The position numbers and the translations under genes were made by a program. Below, piece by piece: positions 48,251 through 59,826 of a DNA stretch of 64,000 bases. Each line of letters begins with the position of its first letter. Within the stretch, counting starts at the first letter, position 1. Under the pieces are notes generated by a model. It saw nothing but the letters and a program-made list of their open reading frames with translations. It made no database searches and was not told the origin of the DNA. The DNA comes from Panopea generosa. Lineage: Eukaryota; Mollusca; Bivalvia; Adapedonta; Hiatellidae. The stretch lies in the NCBI GenBank assembly GCA_029582155.1, contig CM055907.1, forward strand, positions 7,108,501 to 7,172,500, in the 5' to 3' direction.

Positions 48251-49371
48251 ATAAAAAAATAATATATATATACTAAATGTGAAGACTGGGGTATCGCTTT
48301 CCTCTCACTGCTGAGGTCATTGGTTCAAGCCAAGCTGTGTCAAAATATCTTATAGTCCAAAGATTTTCTAGTTTCAGGTCAGATTCATGTTACGGGTTAG
48401 ATGTCTTCCTCGGTATCTGATGTCAGTGTAGTTTAATAACATGTGTTAAAAATTTAAAATGTTTACTCGTAATTAAAGAAACCTTGTTGGGACATTTGAA
48501 GAAAGAATTTAGTGTTAATTACACTGTAAATTTTGACTATAAATTTTGTCTCGCCTTCAATGTTTCTGTGATGTAGTGGTTAGTAAGCTTGCGCCAAGAT
48601 CCAAAGTTCCCAAGTTTGATTTTCTGTTGGGTTTCGAACTTGGGTTTTCAAATACATCCCTCAACAACTCATTCAGGGTGAAGGTACTATGAAAGCATAC
48701 AATCTTCCAGAGGGGATTTAAAGTTGTTAGTCCTGTGCACAGGCAGAGTCATACCCAGTGCAGTTAAATTATCTTGTTGAACTTCTATGTTAATCAGAGA
48801 TTCAAACCTCCCTCAGAAACGAAGCTCCTATAATATGCAGTCATTGATTGCAGGAAGTAAAGGGGAAAAAATGTAATCACAGTTTTAATAATTATTTTAT
48901 TATATTTTTTTTAAAAACATTTTTGCCTGACGTGCAATTTATAAAGATTTCTAGGAGAAATTGTTTCCCTTTAGCTTGATTTTAGGAACTTTTTTTTACA
49001 AAAGTTGTTTGCACTTAAGGCCTATATTGTTTTTTGTTGAAAAAGAAATGTTATATATAGATGTAGCAACGTTTTTCCACGGCATATGAACTGCCCAGCA
49101 GCCTTTGGGAGTTATTTCCCATAATGTGACAGGAATGTTGGTTAAACTCTCTGTATAGCTTTATGTATAAAACTACGACTGATTGCTCTCCTATTTCTTT
49201 TTCTTTCTTTTTTTTAAGTGAGTAAAACATTTTTACATCCTCGTCGTGAAAGATCCAAATCAAACAAATGAAACTTACATGTACATTTTGTTGTTAGTTG
49301 GCATCTACAGTGCCAAAAATATCATTGTAAATCAAGGGGATCATGCTTCCTCCAAGAAATTTTGAAATTAG
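48251..49371. other. Intergenic; possible further degraded SINEs
   Basis: A block near 48293-48345 (CTCTCACTGCTGAGGTCATTGGTTCAAG) has a B-box-like GGTTCAAGCC. No gene seen. Confidence 0.4.
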
Positions 49372-51235
49372 CTCACCTGAATCCAAGGTTCAATGCGAGT
49401 TAATGTTATCACTCTTCGTCCGTCCGTCTGTAAATAATTGTTTCAAACATGTCCTCTGAACTGCTCATCTGATTTAAACCAAGCACCACAGGAATCATTG
49501 GATGGTCTTTTCCCCAAAAAAGCTAAAATGAACTTGATCTATACCGAACACTGGTTGCCATGGCAATTTAAAGGAAAAACTTCTACTTTAAAGCCATTAG
49601 TCATATTTAAAATGATTTGACAAAAATGATCAATATGTGACCTTCTATCTAAACAGGTAAAATAAACTTGATGCGTTTTAAAACACGACCACAAGTCGAC
49701 ATAGCTTATAAATTTTCCTTGTATATCCATTTGCCATTTTTTATAGAGGGACAAAATTGCTTCAAACGTCATTGGAATCCGCTCATTGTTTTAAATTAAA
49801 TACCCTGGGAATTATCTAAAGAAGTTGCTAAAACGAATTTGAGACATACAAAACTTGTCAGCATGGCAATGTAAAAATCTGGTTTTAAAACCAGTGATCA
49901 TATTTTAAAATGACATACACATGCAGCACAATTGGAAATTGGCTGTTGTCAGGCGTCCTTTGCTTGTAACCAAACTTGCACAGCAGTTATATAATCACAA
50001 TATCTGTCACAAGTTCTTGAACCAGCATGATTCAATCACAAATTCCCCTGCCACACCGCTTATAAGCACATTTTATGGGAAAAGGTTTTAAAACATTTTC
50101 TCTGAAAGTTCAGGCCATGGATCTTAGATATTTGACGTATAGCACTGCATCGACGTCCCCTAAAGATGTTGTTGAAGTCATGTCTGTAATGTCAAATTAA
50201 TTGCCGCCACAGGGGCCACTGTTTTTTACGTCATGATAAATTGTCTGTCCGTCCTTCCGTTAACCTTTTTCTTGTAGACGCGATAGCACCTTCATTTTTC
50301 TTTGAATCTTAATCAAACTTGCACAGCATTATATAACCACAATATCTCGGACAAGTTTTTAAACCAGTGTGATTCGCTCACAAAGCTTATAAGCACATTT
50401 TAAGCAAGATTTTGAAAAACATCTTCCCTGAAAGTTCAATGCCTAGACCTTAAATATTTTACATGTAGCTTCTGTTGACAGTAAAGCGATTTGGGTCCTC
50501 TTGGGCATCTTTTTTAGTTTTATAGTGGAAATTTAGGAAGCACCCCCATTTTTCATTGAATCTTAACCAAACATGCACAGTATTTATATAACCACAATAA
50601 AAGTTCTCGAACATGCGTGGCACGACCACAAATGCCCCTATAACAAGGCTTATAAGCACATTTTAAAAGAAATTGTAAAAAAACAAACATTTACTCTAAA
50701 AGTTAAATGAATAGACCTTAGATATTCTACATGTAGCATTGCACACAGGTACCCTATATGGGTTGATGAGGTCAAGTCCCTGGGTTTAAATTTGGAGTCC
50801 CCATTGATCACTGTTTTACTTTTATATGGGATCAACATGGGAATAATTTTAGATTTATCGTGTAGACGCGATAGCACTCCTATTTGTCATTGGATCTTAA
50901 CAAAACTTGCACAGCAGTTACATAATCACTAACTCATGAATAAATTCTTGAACCAGCTTGATATGACCACAAATGCACCTGCCACAGAGCTTATAAGATC
51001 ATTTTAAGCGAAATTTTAAATTAACATTTTCTCTGAAAGTTTAGGGCGTGGACCATATATATTGTACATTTAGCATTGCATGGTGGTCCCCTTAAAGGTA
51101 TGTGGATTAAATTTGGCGCTGCTTTACAGGTCAACATCAGGGTTAATAATTGCATTTAATAGGGAATTTACAAAAGTATTTCCTTTGTCTGTTTCCATTA
51201 GAGCAATCGGACCCACTTAGGTCACTTGTTTTTAG
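49372..51235 (+). repeat. Composite bivalve-type repeat with four ~300-bp internal units
   Basis: Opens AGCTCACCTGAATCCAAGG, then 'CTTCGTCCGTCCGTCTG'. Four co-linear units at about 49945, 50270, 50520 and 50865 share 'AAACTTGCACAGCA', 'ATAATCACAA', 'GCTTATAAGCACATTTTA', 'CTCTGAAAGTT' and a TAGATATT..ACATGTAGCA block. Two carry 'TTGTAGACGCGATAGCAC' or close variants. The block ends AATCGGACCCACTTAGGTCA and CTTGTTTTTAG. Short open frames do not persist between units, so it is non-coding. Confidence 0.82.
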
Positions 51236-52183
51236 TTCTTTATAATAGTAGAGGGGTGCTGTCCTTCTGACACCTCTTTTGTTTTTGGCAACCCCAAATC
51301 CAATATCGTTGCCATTATTATAAATAAACTAAAGCTAAGAAATTATCAAACAGTATTTGCTCTAAAACCCAATGCTGATCAAATTGCATTTGTATAGTCT
51401 TTGCGTCAACCTTTATTTTTTTGATGATCGTCGTTTTTATGTAGATCTAATATTAAATAGGGTCCCCATGAGGAAACCATTTGAATTGGAGGAATATCAG
51501 GAAATGTATAAAAACGGCATCTACTCTCAAGATGTTTAAACCATTTCTCATTAAACTTGGTCACACTTTTTCGTTGTTGGTGCCTGGGAAATGTACGTAC
51601 AATTCTACGGATGGCACACTTTCGTGTAATAGACTAATCCATCAAACGAATTTGCTATTCTTTTAATTCTCTGATTTGAAAACGTTAAAGAAAAGCGTCA
51701 GTCCAAATGGTTGTAATAGTAGAATACATTTTCAATACTTCATTGTGACATTCCGCTTTCTGTCTAAAGTACACTATTAACTAAGCCATTGTGAAATAAG
51801 AATTTTGTCCTTCAGCTTTCAGTATGATTCTCTTATTAAGGTCAGACGGTATTTATGTAACAGACAGTAAAGAAAGAGATTAATTCTATAATCAGTCTTT
51901 CGGAGTAGATTATACAGTAGCTGCTAGTGAAGTTGATTACAATAATGGATTATATAAAGCAGTTTCTATGTGGATTTTGCTTACTGGACTGGTTATTTGA
52001 TAATTGTTGAATTTATCCTAAAAAGAGAATCGAGTTTAAGTTATTTGTCCAGTCCAGTCTATTGATAAGCTGATAATTTAATGCCATTTATCAGTGAGGT
52101 TATAAGCGACCATTAATTTTAGGCTTTTGTAGCACATCCATAAGTCATTGCATTCTCTTGGCATGCTTGTCTGTCTATGAAAA
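51236..52183. other. Intergenic, no gene seen
   Basis: Contains an inverted pair near 51980-52070 (CTGGACTGG / CCAGTCCAG). No gene. Confidence 0.4.
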
Positions 52184-52409
52184 GCGTTCTCAGTGGCCGA
52201 GTGGTCTAAGGCACCGTCTCGGGATCACTTGCCATTCACCGCTAAGGTAGGTTCGAGTCCCACTCGCTCCAAAAACTTTGTGAGAAAGATTGTCAGTTAC
52301 TTGCGGAACTCATTCTGAGGTCTTCTTCCACCGATTAAATTGGATATTTATGCAATATATTTTATATAATCTGAAATGTGATGAAAATGGCATTAAACCC
52401 TATTATAAA
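52184..52409 (+). mobile_element. SINE family 2, copy c, full-length
   Basis: Head TTCTCAGTGGCCGAGTGGTC then TAAGGCACCG (A-box region) and GGTAGGTTCGAGTCCCAC (B-box region). Tail GAAAATGGCATTAAACCC. Closest to 48018-48250. Confidence 0.88.
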
Positions 52410-52749
52410 TTACGCAATACACCTATGAGCAGACTAGTCTGTTATGTCGGCATTTGGATAAAGAATGTATAATGTGTTCCGGCGCTCCGACATAAAATGT
52501 GCTAACACTTGCTGCAGATGAATAGAGCAAAAGCTGCCATAGCATATACTGCAATAAGACACCACTGGTGTTGAAAAGGTGACTTTTATAGAATTTTAAC
52601 AGATGAGTGTATTTATGAGCATTTGAGGACTTCTTTTTAAACAAAAAATGGAGATGCTACTGCGCTGTCTTTAAAAACAAGCTAGTCAACCTATCAGTCA
52701 ATGTGTATTTGTATGTGCGAATACGTTCAATACTTTAAAACATTTTTTT

Positions 52750-53217
52750 TGTGACATTTCTTTTTTACCGTGGATCCCGTGTGGTTCCGGCTAAGAATAG
52801 AATCACTGTCGATCTCTGCAGAGGGGTAGGAATCCTCCGAATGAGTGTCATGTTTATTTTATCATTTTTTGTCATGTTCACTACTGTGGTTAAATTATCA
52901 ACCCCTGTGTGGTTGCAGGGAGCCATGAGTGATGGCAAAAATAGGATCACTGTGGCTTATGCATGTTGTAAGAGGCGAAAAATTGAGTAATACGATAGAA
53001 TTTGCTGAAACTCTGCAGTTCTGCAGGTATCAAGGTTCTAGGTTCATTCAACATATTCATTTGTTGATGTATTTTTTTAATCTGTATGTTAATTTGTTGT
53101 TTTTGTACATGTAGAGTGAACCTGGAATCTTCCTTCCTGTTGGCGTCGGATAACCTATAATGTGTTGGTACGCCGTAAAACCCTATCCATTCATTCATTC
53201 ATTCATTTTTACCATGG
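52750..53217 (+). repeat. Degraded dispersed repeat ending in (ATTC)n
   Basis: Two related blocks (CCCGTGTGGTTCCGGCTAAG... and CCTGTGTGGTTGCAGGGAGC..., each followed by AT.GGATCACTGT-like sequence) are followed by GTACGCCGTAAAACCCTATC and an ATTC tetranucleotide run. The AAAACCC-type 3' end resembles SINE tails. Confidence 0.5.
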
Positions 53218-55029
53218 AAATTCTAGAATTTATTTTATATATACTTGAAAAATGGTACAAGAAGCGTCCTCGTTTGTCGATCAGTATTTAGAGAATAATT
53301 CTAGGTCTGATCGACCGGGTCTCGGTATAATGTGACTGGGTAGGGTATGCGGCATACTGTCTCAAGTCACAAACATTGTACTTTATAATCATACTTGACA
53401 GAAGGACAGCCAGATATCAGTGATTTAGACTGCCGGATATAAGAACGGTTGAACTTGTCATGTACACAGAAGATGTGCGCTTATAATTCAAGCCGTGCTG
53501 TTAGAAGTATGGAAACACGTTTGCAGCGAACAGAAGGTACCTTTGATCAAAATTACGTTTCGCAACTCCAACCTTATACAGTTACATGTATATATGAGCA
53601 GAACCCACAGGCCCTGCCAAAACAGTTGCTGACAGCTACTACGTTTACCATACGTTTTTAAAATATCTTCAATTTTTATAGTTTTGAAATTTTGTTTTGC
53701 ATATTGAGACAGTGGAGAGAAGGAGATGCAGACCACCACCATGAGTTTCAGAAACATTAAAAAGCTACCTTTTCTGAGAAAATCGTAAAAAGTGTAGATT
53801 TGACCCCATTGTAGTTATTTTAATCACAGATGTAAAGTGATTGCACCAACAGCTAGAGTATATTACAAAGATAAGGGTTCTGGCAACAGTCAGAGCAGAT
53901 TACTCATGTAGAACCACCTAAGGAATATCAATTAAACATATAAGAATTCTTACAATGTCTGGATAATAGTACACAAATACGGGCTGTTAGGCGGTCTTAA
54001 TCAAGTCGCTCGTAAAGGTGCATTGGCAAAACCCTATTGAATATTGTTATGTTAAAAAAAAACAATTAGTTGGTCGGGACATGTGTGGGTTGAAATAAAA
54101 CCAAATTAACCGAATGTTAAACAATAAATGAAAAACAGATGAGTAGGGAATTTGGCACTATGTTGGACAGTTGGGGATGGTATGGTGGAAATCACGAGAA
54201 ATGCAACAAAACAACAGTTAAGAAAATAGGTAATACTATAGTTAAAAGGACGAAGAAATGAAGAGAGTGGGGATGTGACACAAATAACTTTGACTTTTAA
54301 GGTAACTGTCTAAATGTCATCACTTCCTGGAAGTTTATCCTTCTAAGAAAATTCAAGATTGTAGGTGTTGTTACTCAATACACGTCTGGTAAAAAGAACG
54401 TAACATAAATGTGATGCAATAAAATGTTCTGTAGCATTTCCTGTGATGGTCCGGTCACAAGAAATATCAACAACAAAAGTGAGTCTTCAATGTTTCCGTT
54501 ATTTTCTTGTGTTTAAGAAAAAAATATCGGGGAATGTTGTACGATATATTTATGAATACCCTGTTTACGCATACAGGTTCTTTTCAGATACTATGCTCTG
54601 TTTGTCTGTTATCACTTCTTGAAACGTAGCAGCCGTGGCGAATTTTGTTAAATTTCGACATAACGGGTGGTTACCAAATTGCTTATTGAATATGCCTGAG
54701 AAAATATTTTATTGATTAACACCACATGTACTTCATTTTTGACAGCCAATGGATTTTGCACACGGTGTTATTCCAACGTCACACAGAAAGCGCAGTTCCT
54801 TTTCGATATATATTTATTCTACATTATTACATTTACACTTTAACTGTAATGGTCACTACTTAAACCCGATTTACGCTTGAAAACATTGTTCAGACCAGAT
54901 TCGTATCCTATCTCCTAACCCACACATTCTCGGCCTTCCTGCCTTAAACCCAAACCTCTCTGTTCGACTACCTGATCTAAACTGTCCCATTCCAAAAATC
55001 AAACTGTTAGCCTTTTCCATCCAAAAACT
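53218..55029. other. Intergenic, no gene seen
   Basis: No supported exon. The 120-codon minus-strand frame at 54871-55233 runs into the palindromic minisatellite and is rejected. Confidence 0.45.
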
Positions 55030-55220
55030 ACACCAGTCGTGCCTATTATTGTCGTTATCCGCACGACAGTCGTGCCTATTATTGTCGCTATCCTTACGAC
55101 GGCTGTGCCAAATATTTTTCTTATCCGACAATAATAATGAAACGACAATAATAGACACGGCTGTCGTGTGGATAAGAACAATAATTGGCACATCCGTCGT
55201 GCGGATAACGACAATCACTT
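55030..55220. repeat. Palindromic minisatellite, locus 2
   Basis: Units such as 'TTATTGTCGTTATCCGCACG' then ACAGTCGTGCC run forward to about 55130. They then continue in inverted orientation ('ACAATAATAGACACGGC', 'CGTCGTGCGGATAACGACAA'). The core CACGAC/GTCGTG is itself a palindrome. Confidence 0.88.
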
Positions 55221-55439
55221 TATCGAAGTTCAATGTAAATAGTCTTTACGAGCGAAAAACAAAAAGAACACAATAGACTTGCCTTTATATGTATGCACTC
55301 CGTCCATTTACTACACATAGCAACAGTCACGTGTTCACATAATATATTATCAAATTAATATATCATATGGCCATAAATAGCATAAACTGCAACCAGTTGC
55401 ATATTCCGTCATTACGCTATGAATAAAAGACGATGAGGT

Positions 55440-55530
55440 AGTCCGAATTTGTATCTCCCGTATTGGAAAACCAATATTAGAACTAATTTTATAACGAAAA
55501 AAAACCATCCTGTTACTTTAAATAGAAGGA
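55440..55530 (+). repeat. Dispersed repeat G, copy 1
   Basis: TTGGAAAACCAATATTAG, AACTAATTTTATAACGAAA and GTTACTTTAAATAGAA match 57945-58013. It leads straight into minisatellite locus 3. Confidence 0.7.
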
Positions 55531-55650
55531 AGTGTCTATCGGCACGACGGTCGTGTCCATTATTTTTATTATCCGCACGACAGTCGTGCCTATTATTGTC
55601 GTTATTCGCGCGACGGTTGTGCCAATTATTGCCTTATCAGAACGACTAAC
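55530..55650. repeat. Palindromic minisatellite, locus 3
   Basis: Three units of CGGCACGACGGTCGTGTCCA, ATTATTTTTATTATCCG and variants. Same family as 32278 and 55030. Confidence 0.88.
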
Positions 55651-55983
55651 ACAAAATGGGACTGTCAAAATGATGTCGTTGTTTTAAAGTATAAATGTCT
55701 GTATATTGCAATTATAACTTTTTTTCGCTATAATTATACGATATTACAACAAGTATAGGTTTTAAAAAATAATTTATCATAAAAAGGTGAATGATAATAT
55801 TATAATAAATGATTAAAATAATCACGAGTTCAACACCACTTGAACCATATGTTGATAGTTTCTTTCGACGCACGTTGCAAGAAGCCTGCTTGAGATTTTC
55901 AACGTCACAGTGTATTTGAAACCTCGAAGGAGCTTAATTGTGTTGCGGGAAGAGTACATTGCGACAAACATTTTTCCTTGCTA

Positions 55984-56274
55984 TAGGATTTGGGAAGGCT
56001 TAATTTGTTTTTTGAAACTCATGTTATTTTAGACTGTCATCTTGATACTAATATTAGAAATGCTTTACTTGAGAAAGCTACTGAAATTTTTGATACTTTT
56101 TATAATTTGTCAAATATTGACAAGACAGTATTGATATTTTCCCACCCATCTTTGATTCGTGTTTGTGAAAATCCTGTTTTAATTTATTATAAAGACGTTT
56201 ATCTTACCTTTGTTAAAATTGCATTTTTGTTTTATATGCATAATGTTACCTTTTATCAACTCCTATGTGTATGA
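55984..56274 (+). mobile_element. LINE 3'-end remnant (C-terminal tail of an RT protein)
   Basis: A 95-codon frame contains FFETHVILDCHLDTNIRNAL, LEKATEIFD, then DKTVLIFSHPSLIRVCE. The pattern ET.xHxLxHCxxYxxIR followed by an FSHPSLIRIC-like block is what I recall from the C-terminal cysteine/histidine region of LINE polyproteins. The second cysteine/histidine position is altered, and nothing upstream remains. Confidence 0.62.
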
Positions 56275-56447
56275 TGGAAATCAGTTCATTTCTGATCTGA
56301 TCAGTGGGGATAACTCGATACTTTAAGATATTTTTATATTGCATAATAGCGCTCTTTTTCTTGTCAGAGTTTTAGTATTTTGTTTATCTTAAAACACCTT
56401 TAATAAATTGATCTTCAGCATAACACACAGTCTTATTATGTGAATAG

Positions 56448-56926
56448 TTAAAGCAACACATCCACGTTTAAACTTTTTTAAAAAGTTTTTCAATTGAGAT
56501 GTGAGCACATTTCCCATACATAAATATATGGTCAGTGAGCTGTATATGTGCTAACAAACACTATCCAGAACGCTTTAGAATTATAAAAAAAAATGTCCAA
56601 ATTATAAAGCGTGACAAACGCTTTATAAATTATTTTTAAATTGCCGAGGATTCCAACTTGGCTTCAAATTGAATTATGCGAGTCGTATTAAAAAACTTCA
56701 CTTTACCTGCCTTGAAAGTCATTTTGACAATTTTTTTTGACTCGGGTGATTTACACGCTTGTTTTATAAAGTGTTTGTCACGCATTATAATTTGGGCATC
56801 ATTTTGTTCGGGATTGTGTTTATATGCTCATATACAGCTAATTGATCATATGTTTGTATGGGAAATGTGCTCATAACTCAATTAAAAAAAAAAATTAAAA
56901 GTTCAAACGTGGATGTGTTGCTTTAA
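56448..56926. mobile_element. Foldback MITE, ~479 bp, TTAA-flanked
   Basis: The outer ends read TTAAAGCAACACATCCACGT and ACGTGGATGTGTTGCTTTAA. The arms pair over about 220 bp each: 'GAGCACATTTCCCATACA', 'AGCTGTATATG' and 'GCGTGACAAACRCTTTATAA' occur in both. The terminal TTAA at each end fits a TTAA target duplication as used by piggyBac-type elements, but may simply be part of the palindrome. No transposase. Confidence 0.88.
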
Positions 56927-57179
56927 TTGTATTCCATCCTTTCTTGTGTCTACTAATTAAGTGAACTGTCTTTATAATAGTTTGTGCTTGTTTGTACCTT
57001 AATTATAAAACATTATTTTTTCTTTAAAACACCACCTATTGTTGAAAGTAAGTGCTTTAATCAGTCTATAATATGTTACTTTATTTTTTATCAATATTTC
57101 TACAATGGGAAAAATGTTTTAAAGTATTAAACAAAGTAAAGTGTTAAACACTATAAATCATATTTATTTATTTTCATAA

Positions 57180-57640
57180 TATGTATTAATATTACGATCC
57201 AATATCTGTATCAATATTACGATCTAATATCTGAATCAATATAACGATCTAATATATGTATAAATATTACGATCTTATATCTGTATCAATATAACGATAT
57301 AATATATGTATCAAAATTACGATCTAATATCTGCATCAATATTACGATCTAATATCTGTATCAATATTACGATCTGATATCTGTATCAATATTACGATCT
57401 AATATCTGCATCAATATTACGATCTAATATCTGTATCAATATTACGATCTGATATCTGTAGCAATATAAATTACGATCTAATATCTGTATCAATATTACG
57501 ATCTGATATCTGTATCAATATTACGATATAATATAAGTATCAATATTACGATCTGATATCTGTATCAATATTACGATCTAATATATGTATCAAAATTACG
57601 ATCTAATATATGTATCAATATTACGATCTTATATCTATAC
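57180..57640. repeat. 25-bp minisatellite, ~17 units
   Basis: Tandem TATCAATATTACGATCTAAT plus ATCTG with point variants (GATCTGAT, ATATGTATCAA). A lone partial unit recurs at about 57739. Confidence 0.95.
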
Positions 57641-57944
57641 ATGTACTTGTACAGAAAATGATGTTTTACAATGGGATACAAGTATTAAACAAAGTAAAAT
57701 TTAAAACACTATATGTTTCATTTATTTTCATCATTTATATCAATATTACGATCTAATTTCTATCCATGTACAGGAAATGAATGGGAAACGTGCATTAAAG
57801 TATTAAAGAAAGTTTTGTCTATTTCTACTTTGTTTTCTCCTTTCATGTCTTGTCTTATCTTAATTCCCTCAATTCAGTATTTGTCTACACCTATTTGCTA
57901 TGATCATCTTTATTGTTTCCGTGTCGTGCCTATAGCGTCGTCCA

Positions 57945-58013
57945 AAATTTAGTGGAAACCAATACTAGGGCTAATTTTATGACAAAAGAAATATCCTTTA
58001 CTTTAAATAGAAA
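57945..58013 (+). repeat. Dispersed repeat G, copy 2
   Basis: GTGGAAACCAATACTAGGGC and TTTACTTTAAATAGAAAC match 55440-55530. Confidence 0.68.
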
Positions 58014-58118
58014 CTCGAACACGAGTTTACCCAATATATTATTTATAAATATACCACAGTGTAAAATCCAATACGCTCTTTTGAAACTACGTCATTCTAT
58101 CGTTAGAAGAATCTGAAA

Positions 58119-58425
58119 GCTTTGTTTTGAGTAATGTTTGTTTTGAGTATTGTTTGTTTTGAGTAATATTTGTTTTAAGTATTGTTTGTTTTGAGTAATG
58201 TTTGTTTTAAGTATTGTTTGTTTTGAGTAATGTTTGTTTTGAGTATTTTTTGTTTTGAGTAATGTTTGTTTTGAGTATTGTTTGTTTTGAGTAATGTTTA
58301 TTGTTTGTTTTGAGTAATGTTTGTTTTGAGTAATTTTTGTTTTAAGTATTGTTTGTTTTGAGTAATGTTTGTTTTGAGTATTTTTTGTTTTGAGTAATGT
58401 TTGTTTTGAGTATTGTTTGTGTAAC
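58119..58425. repeat. 16/17-bp minisatellite (TGTTTGTTTTGAGTAW)
   Basis: About 18 units alternate GAGTAATGTTTGTTTT and GAGTATTGTTTGTTTT, forming a higher-order dimer. The K/T/Q/N-rich open frames on the minus strand are repeat translations. Confidence 0.95.
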
Positions 58426-58429
58426 TGCA

Positions 58430-59106
58430 TTGACGGTTCATCAACTGGATAACGCATCGAGGTGCGACTGTCCGGTCGGTACCGGGAAATATAATTCGGC
58501 AGTCCGTGATAACCATTTCGTCTGTAGTTATCTCCCTTAGTAGAAGCGCGCCATTTGTATGCGTCGGAGAAACGTCTCGAACAACTACGAGAAAACTGCG
58601 AAATTGAGATTGTTTATGCGAACTAATGTGGTTAAGAAGGCGCAAGGAGGTAATTTACGTTTCTTACTTTTATGCGTTATACATATTTTAGTCGTAGATT
58701 CTGAATTGAGCATTTGAGACGCGTTTGATCCGGATTGAACGCCACGAGGATTTGTCTGATTAATTTGTATTTGATCATGCAATGAGTCATCAGTTTGTCT
58801 GAAGCTTTGCAATCATTTTAAACCAATATATGACATATGCGCAGATCATAACATGTTTCTTAGTGCTTTTTATTGTGTTTTTCAGTTTTCACGTAGATTA
58901 CATGAAGTAAAATATAGTCTTCAGTCGAATGCCTTGTTGTTTTCCGGCCCATTAATGTCCTCCGATGATCGTTCTACGGCAATTTACGACAAAATAAACC
59001 GATGCCGTATCAGTGAAAACTCCGGTCCTGTGTGGAAACTATAAATGGTGTACTAGAAGGGTCTTAATGACAGATATGGTATCGAAGCCTGCGAATCTAT
59101 TTACAG
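58430..59106 (+). other. Probable 5' LTR and leader of the BEL/Pao element
   Basis: Composition changes abruptly after the minisatellite: CpG-containing, less AT-rich, with 'GTTATCTCCCTTAG', a motif I associate with molluscan retroelements. LTR edges cannot be fixed because the 3' copy is outside the window. A clear tRNA primer-binding site is not visible; TGGTATCGAAGCC at about 59078 is the best TGG-starting candidate. TTTACAG directly before the ATG at 59107 could act as a splice acceptor. Confidence 0.45.
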
Positions 59107-59826
59107 ATGAGTAAATCAAGATTATTGAAAAATATAGAGAAGCTAGACAGTGATGCTGGGACAAGTGATATATTGAACTGGAAACCAGTCGTAATAAGTG
59201 GCAGTAAGGGTAAATATTTGAAAGCTTGTGTTCAAAGATATTCACACCCAGAAAATAAAATACTGTGGCTTTATAAAAGTGGTGCAAATACACAGGAAAG
59301 GTATATTTGGCTTTCAAGGAACATTGACAATCTGGTCATCAAATATGGTAAACTTTCCGTTTATATTTGGACAGGAACTTGTGATCTGACTGTCAAAGAA
59401 GATAAATACATACACTTAGAGAAAGACCCGATCCCTCGGTTGAGTGAATATTTTAGAAAATTTAAAGAACTATCGGATAAGAATGACAATGTCAAGGTGA
59501 CCTTCATACATGTTCCATATTATTCGATGGAAATTTGGAATGGTAAAAGGGGACATCCCAGTCCAAGTGTTTATAAGTCGGATGACCACAAATTAACAGA
59601 ATACATAGATTCAGTCAATGACTTCATAGACTGTGTGAACAGCGAGATAGGAACATATTCCCCAAAGCTGAATGAAGACTTAACCAGAAGCCGGAAGAGG
59701 AAAAACAGCAAAGCAAGATATTCCTGGAATTTCAGCTTCTTTTTGGATGGAATACACCCGAAGAACAATTTGGCGAAATCATGGCTCAAGTCCATTTGCA
59801 GGAAAGTGCATAAAGATTGTGTGTGA
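59107..59826 (+). CDS. SGNH-hydrolase-like accessory protein of a BEL/Pao element, 239 aa
   Basis: An intact single-exon frame. The layout matches the SGNH/GDSL fold: VVISGSKGKYLK at 27-38 in the place of block I, KSGANTQ at 57-63 (block II glycine region), YIWTGTCDLT at 86-95 in the place of block III (usually GxND), and DGIHP at 214-218, the block V D-x-x-H pair. Block I lacks a clean GDS, and block III has C where the family has N, so catalysis is doubtful. Basic KR/K stretches at 195-203 could contact RNA. It ends 240 bp before gag and is in a different frame, so it needs its own translation route. I recall similar proteins in bivalve genomes beside retroelements, but cannot verify that here. 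Esterase-like ORF1 proteins are known from some LINEs. It is far better preserved than most ORFs here. Confidence 0.72.
   Translation: MSKSRLLKNIEKLDSDAGTSDILNWKPVVISGSKGKYLKACVQRYSHPENKILWLYKSGANTQERYIWLSRNIDNLVIKYGKLSVYIWTGTCDLTVKEDKYIHLEKDPIPRLSEYFRKFKELSDKNDNVKVTFIHVPYYSMEIWNGKRGHPSPSVYKSDDHKLTEYIDSVNDFIDCVNSEIGTYSPKLNEDLTRSRKRKNSKARYSWNFSFFLDGIHPKNNLAKSWLKSICRKVHKDCV

Noticed and set aside
54871-55233. 120-codon minus-strand open frame
   Set aside because: Half of it is the palindromic minisatellite, and an unrelated frame exists on the other strand over the same bases.
56676-56876. 66-codon plus-strand frame
   Set aside because: It lies in one arm of the foldback element, and the other arm does not keep the frame.
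58092-58645. Two long minus-strand open frames rich in K, T, Q and N
   Set aside because: They are translations of the 16/17-bp minisatellite and run on into retroelement leader sequence.
59070-59105. tRNA primer-binding site TGGTATCGAAGCC
   Set aside because: It starts with TGG, but the following bases do not fit the reverse complement of a tRNA T-arm well, and LTR edges are unknown. Kept only as a candidate.
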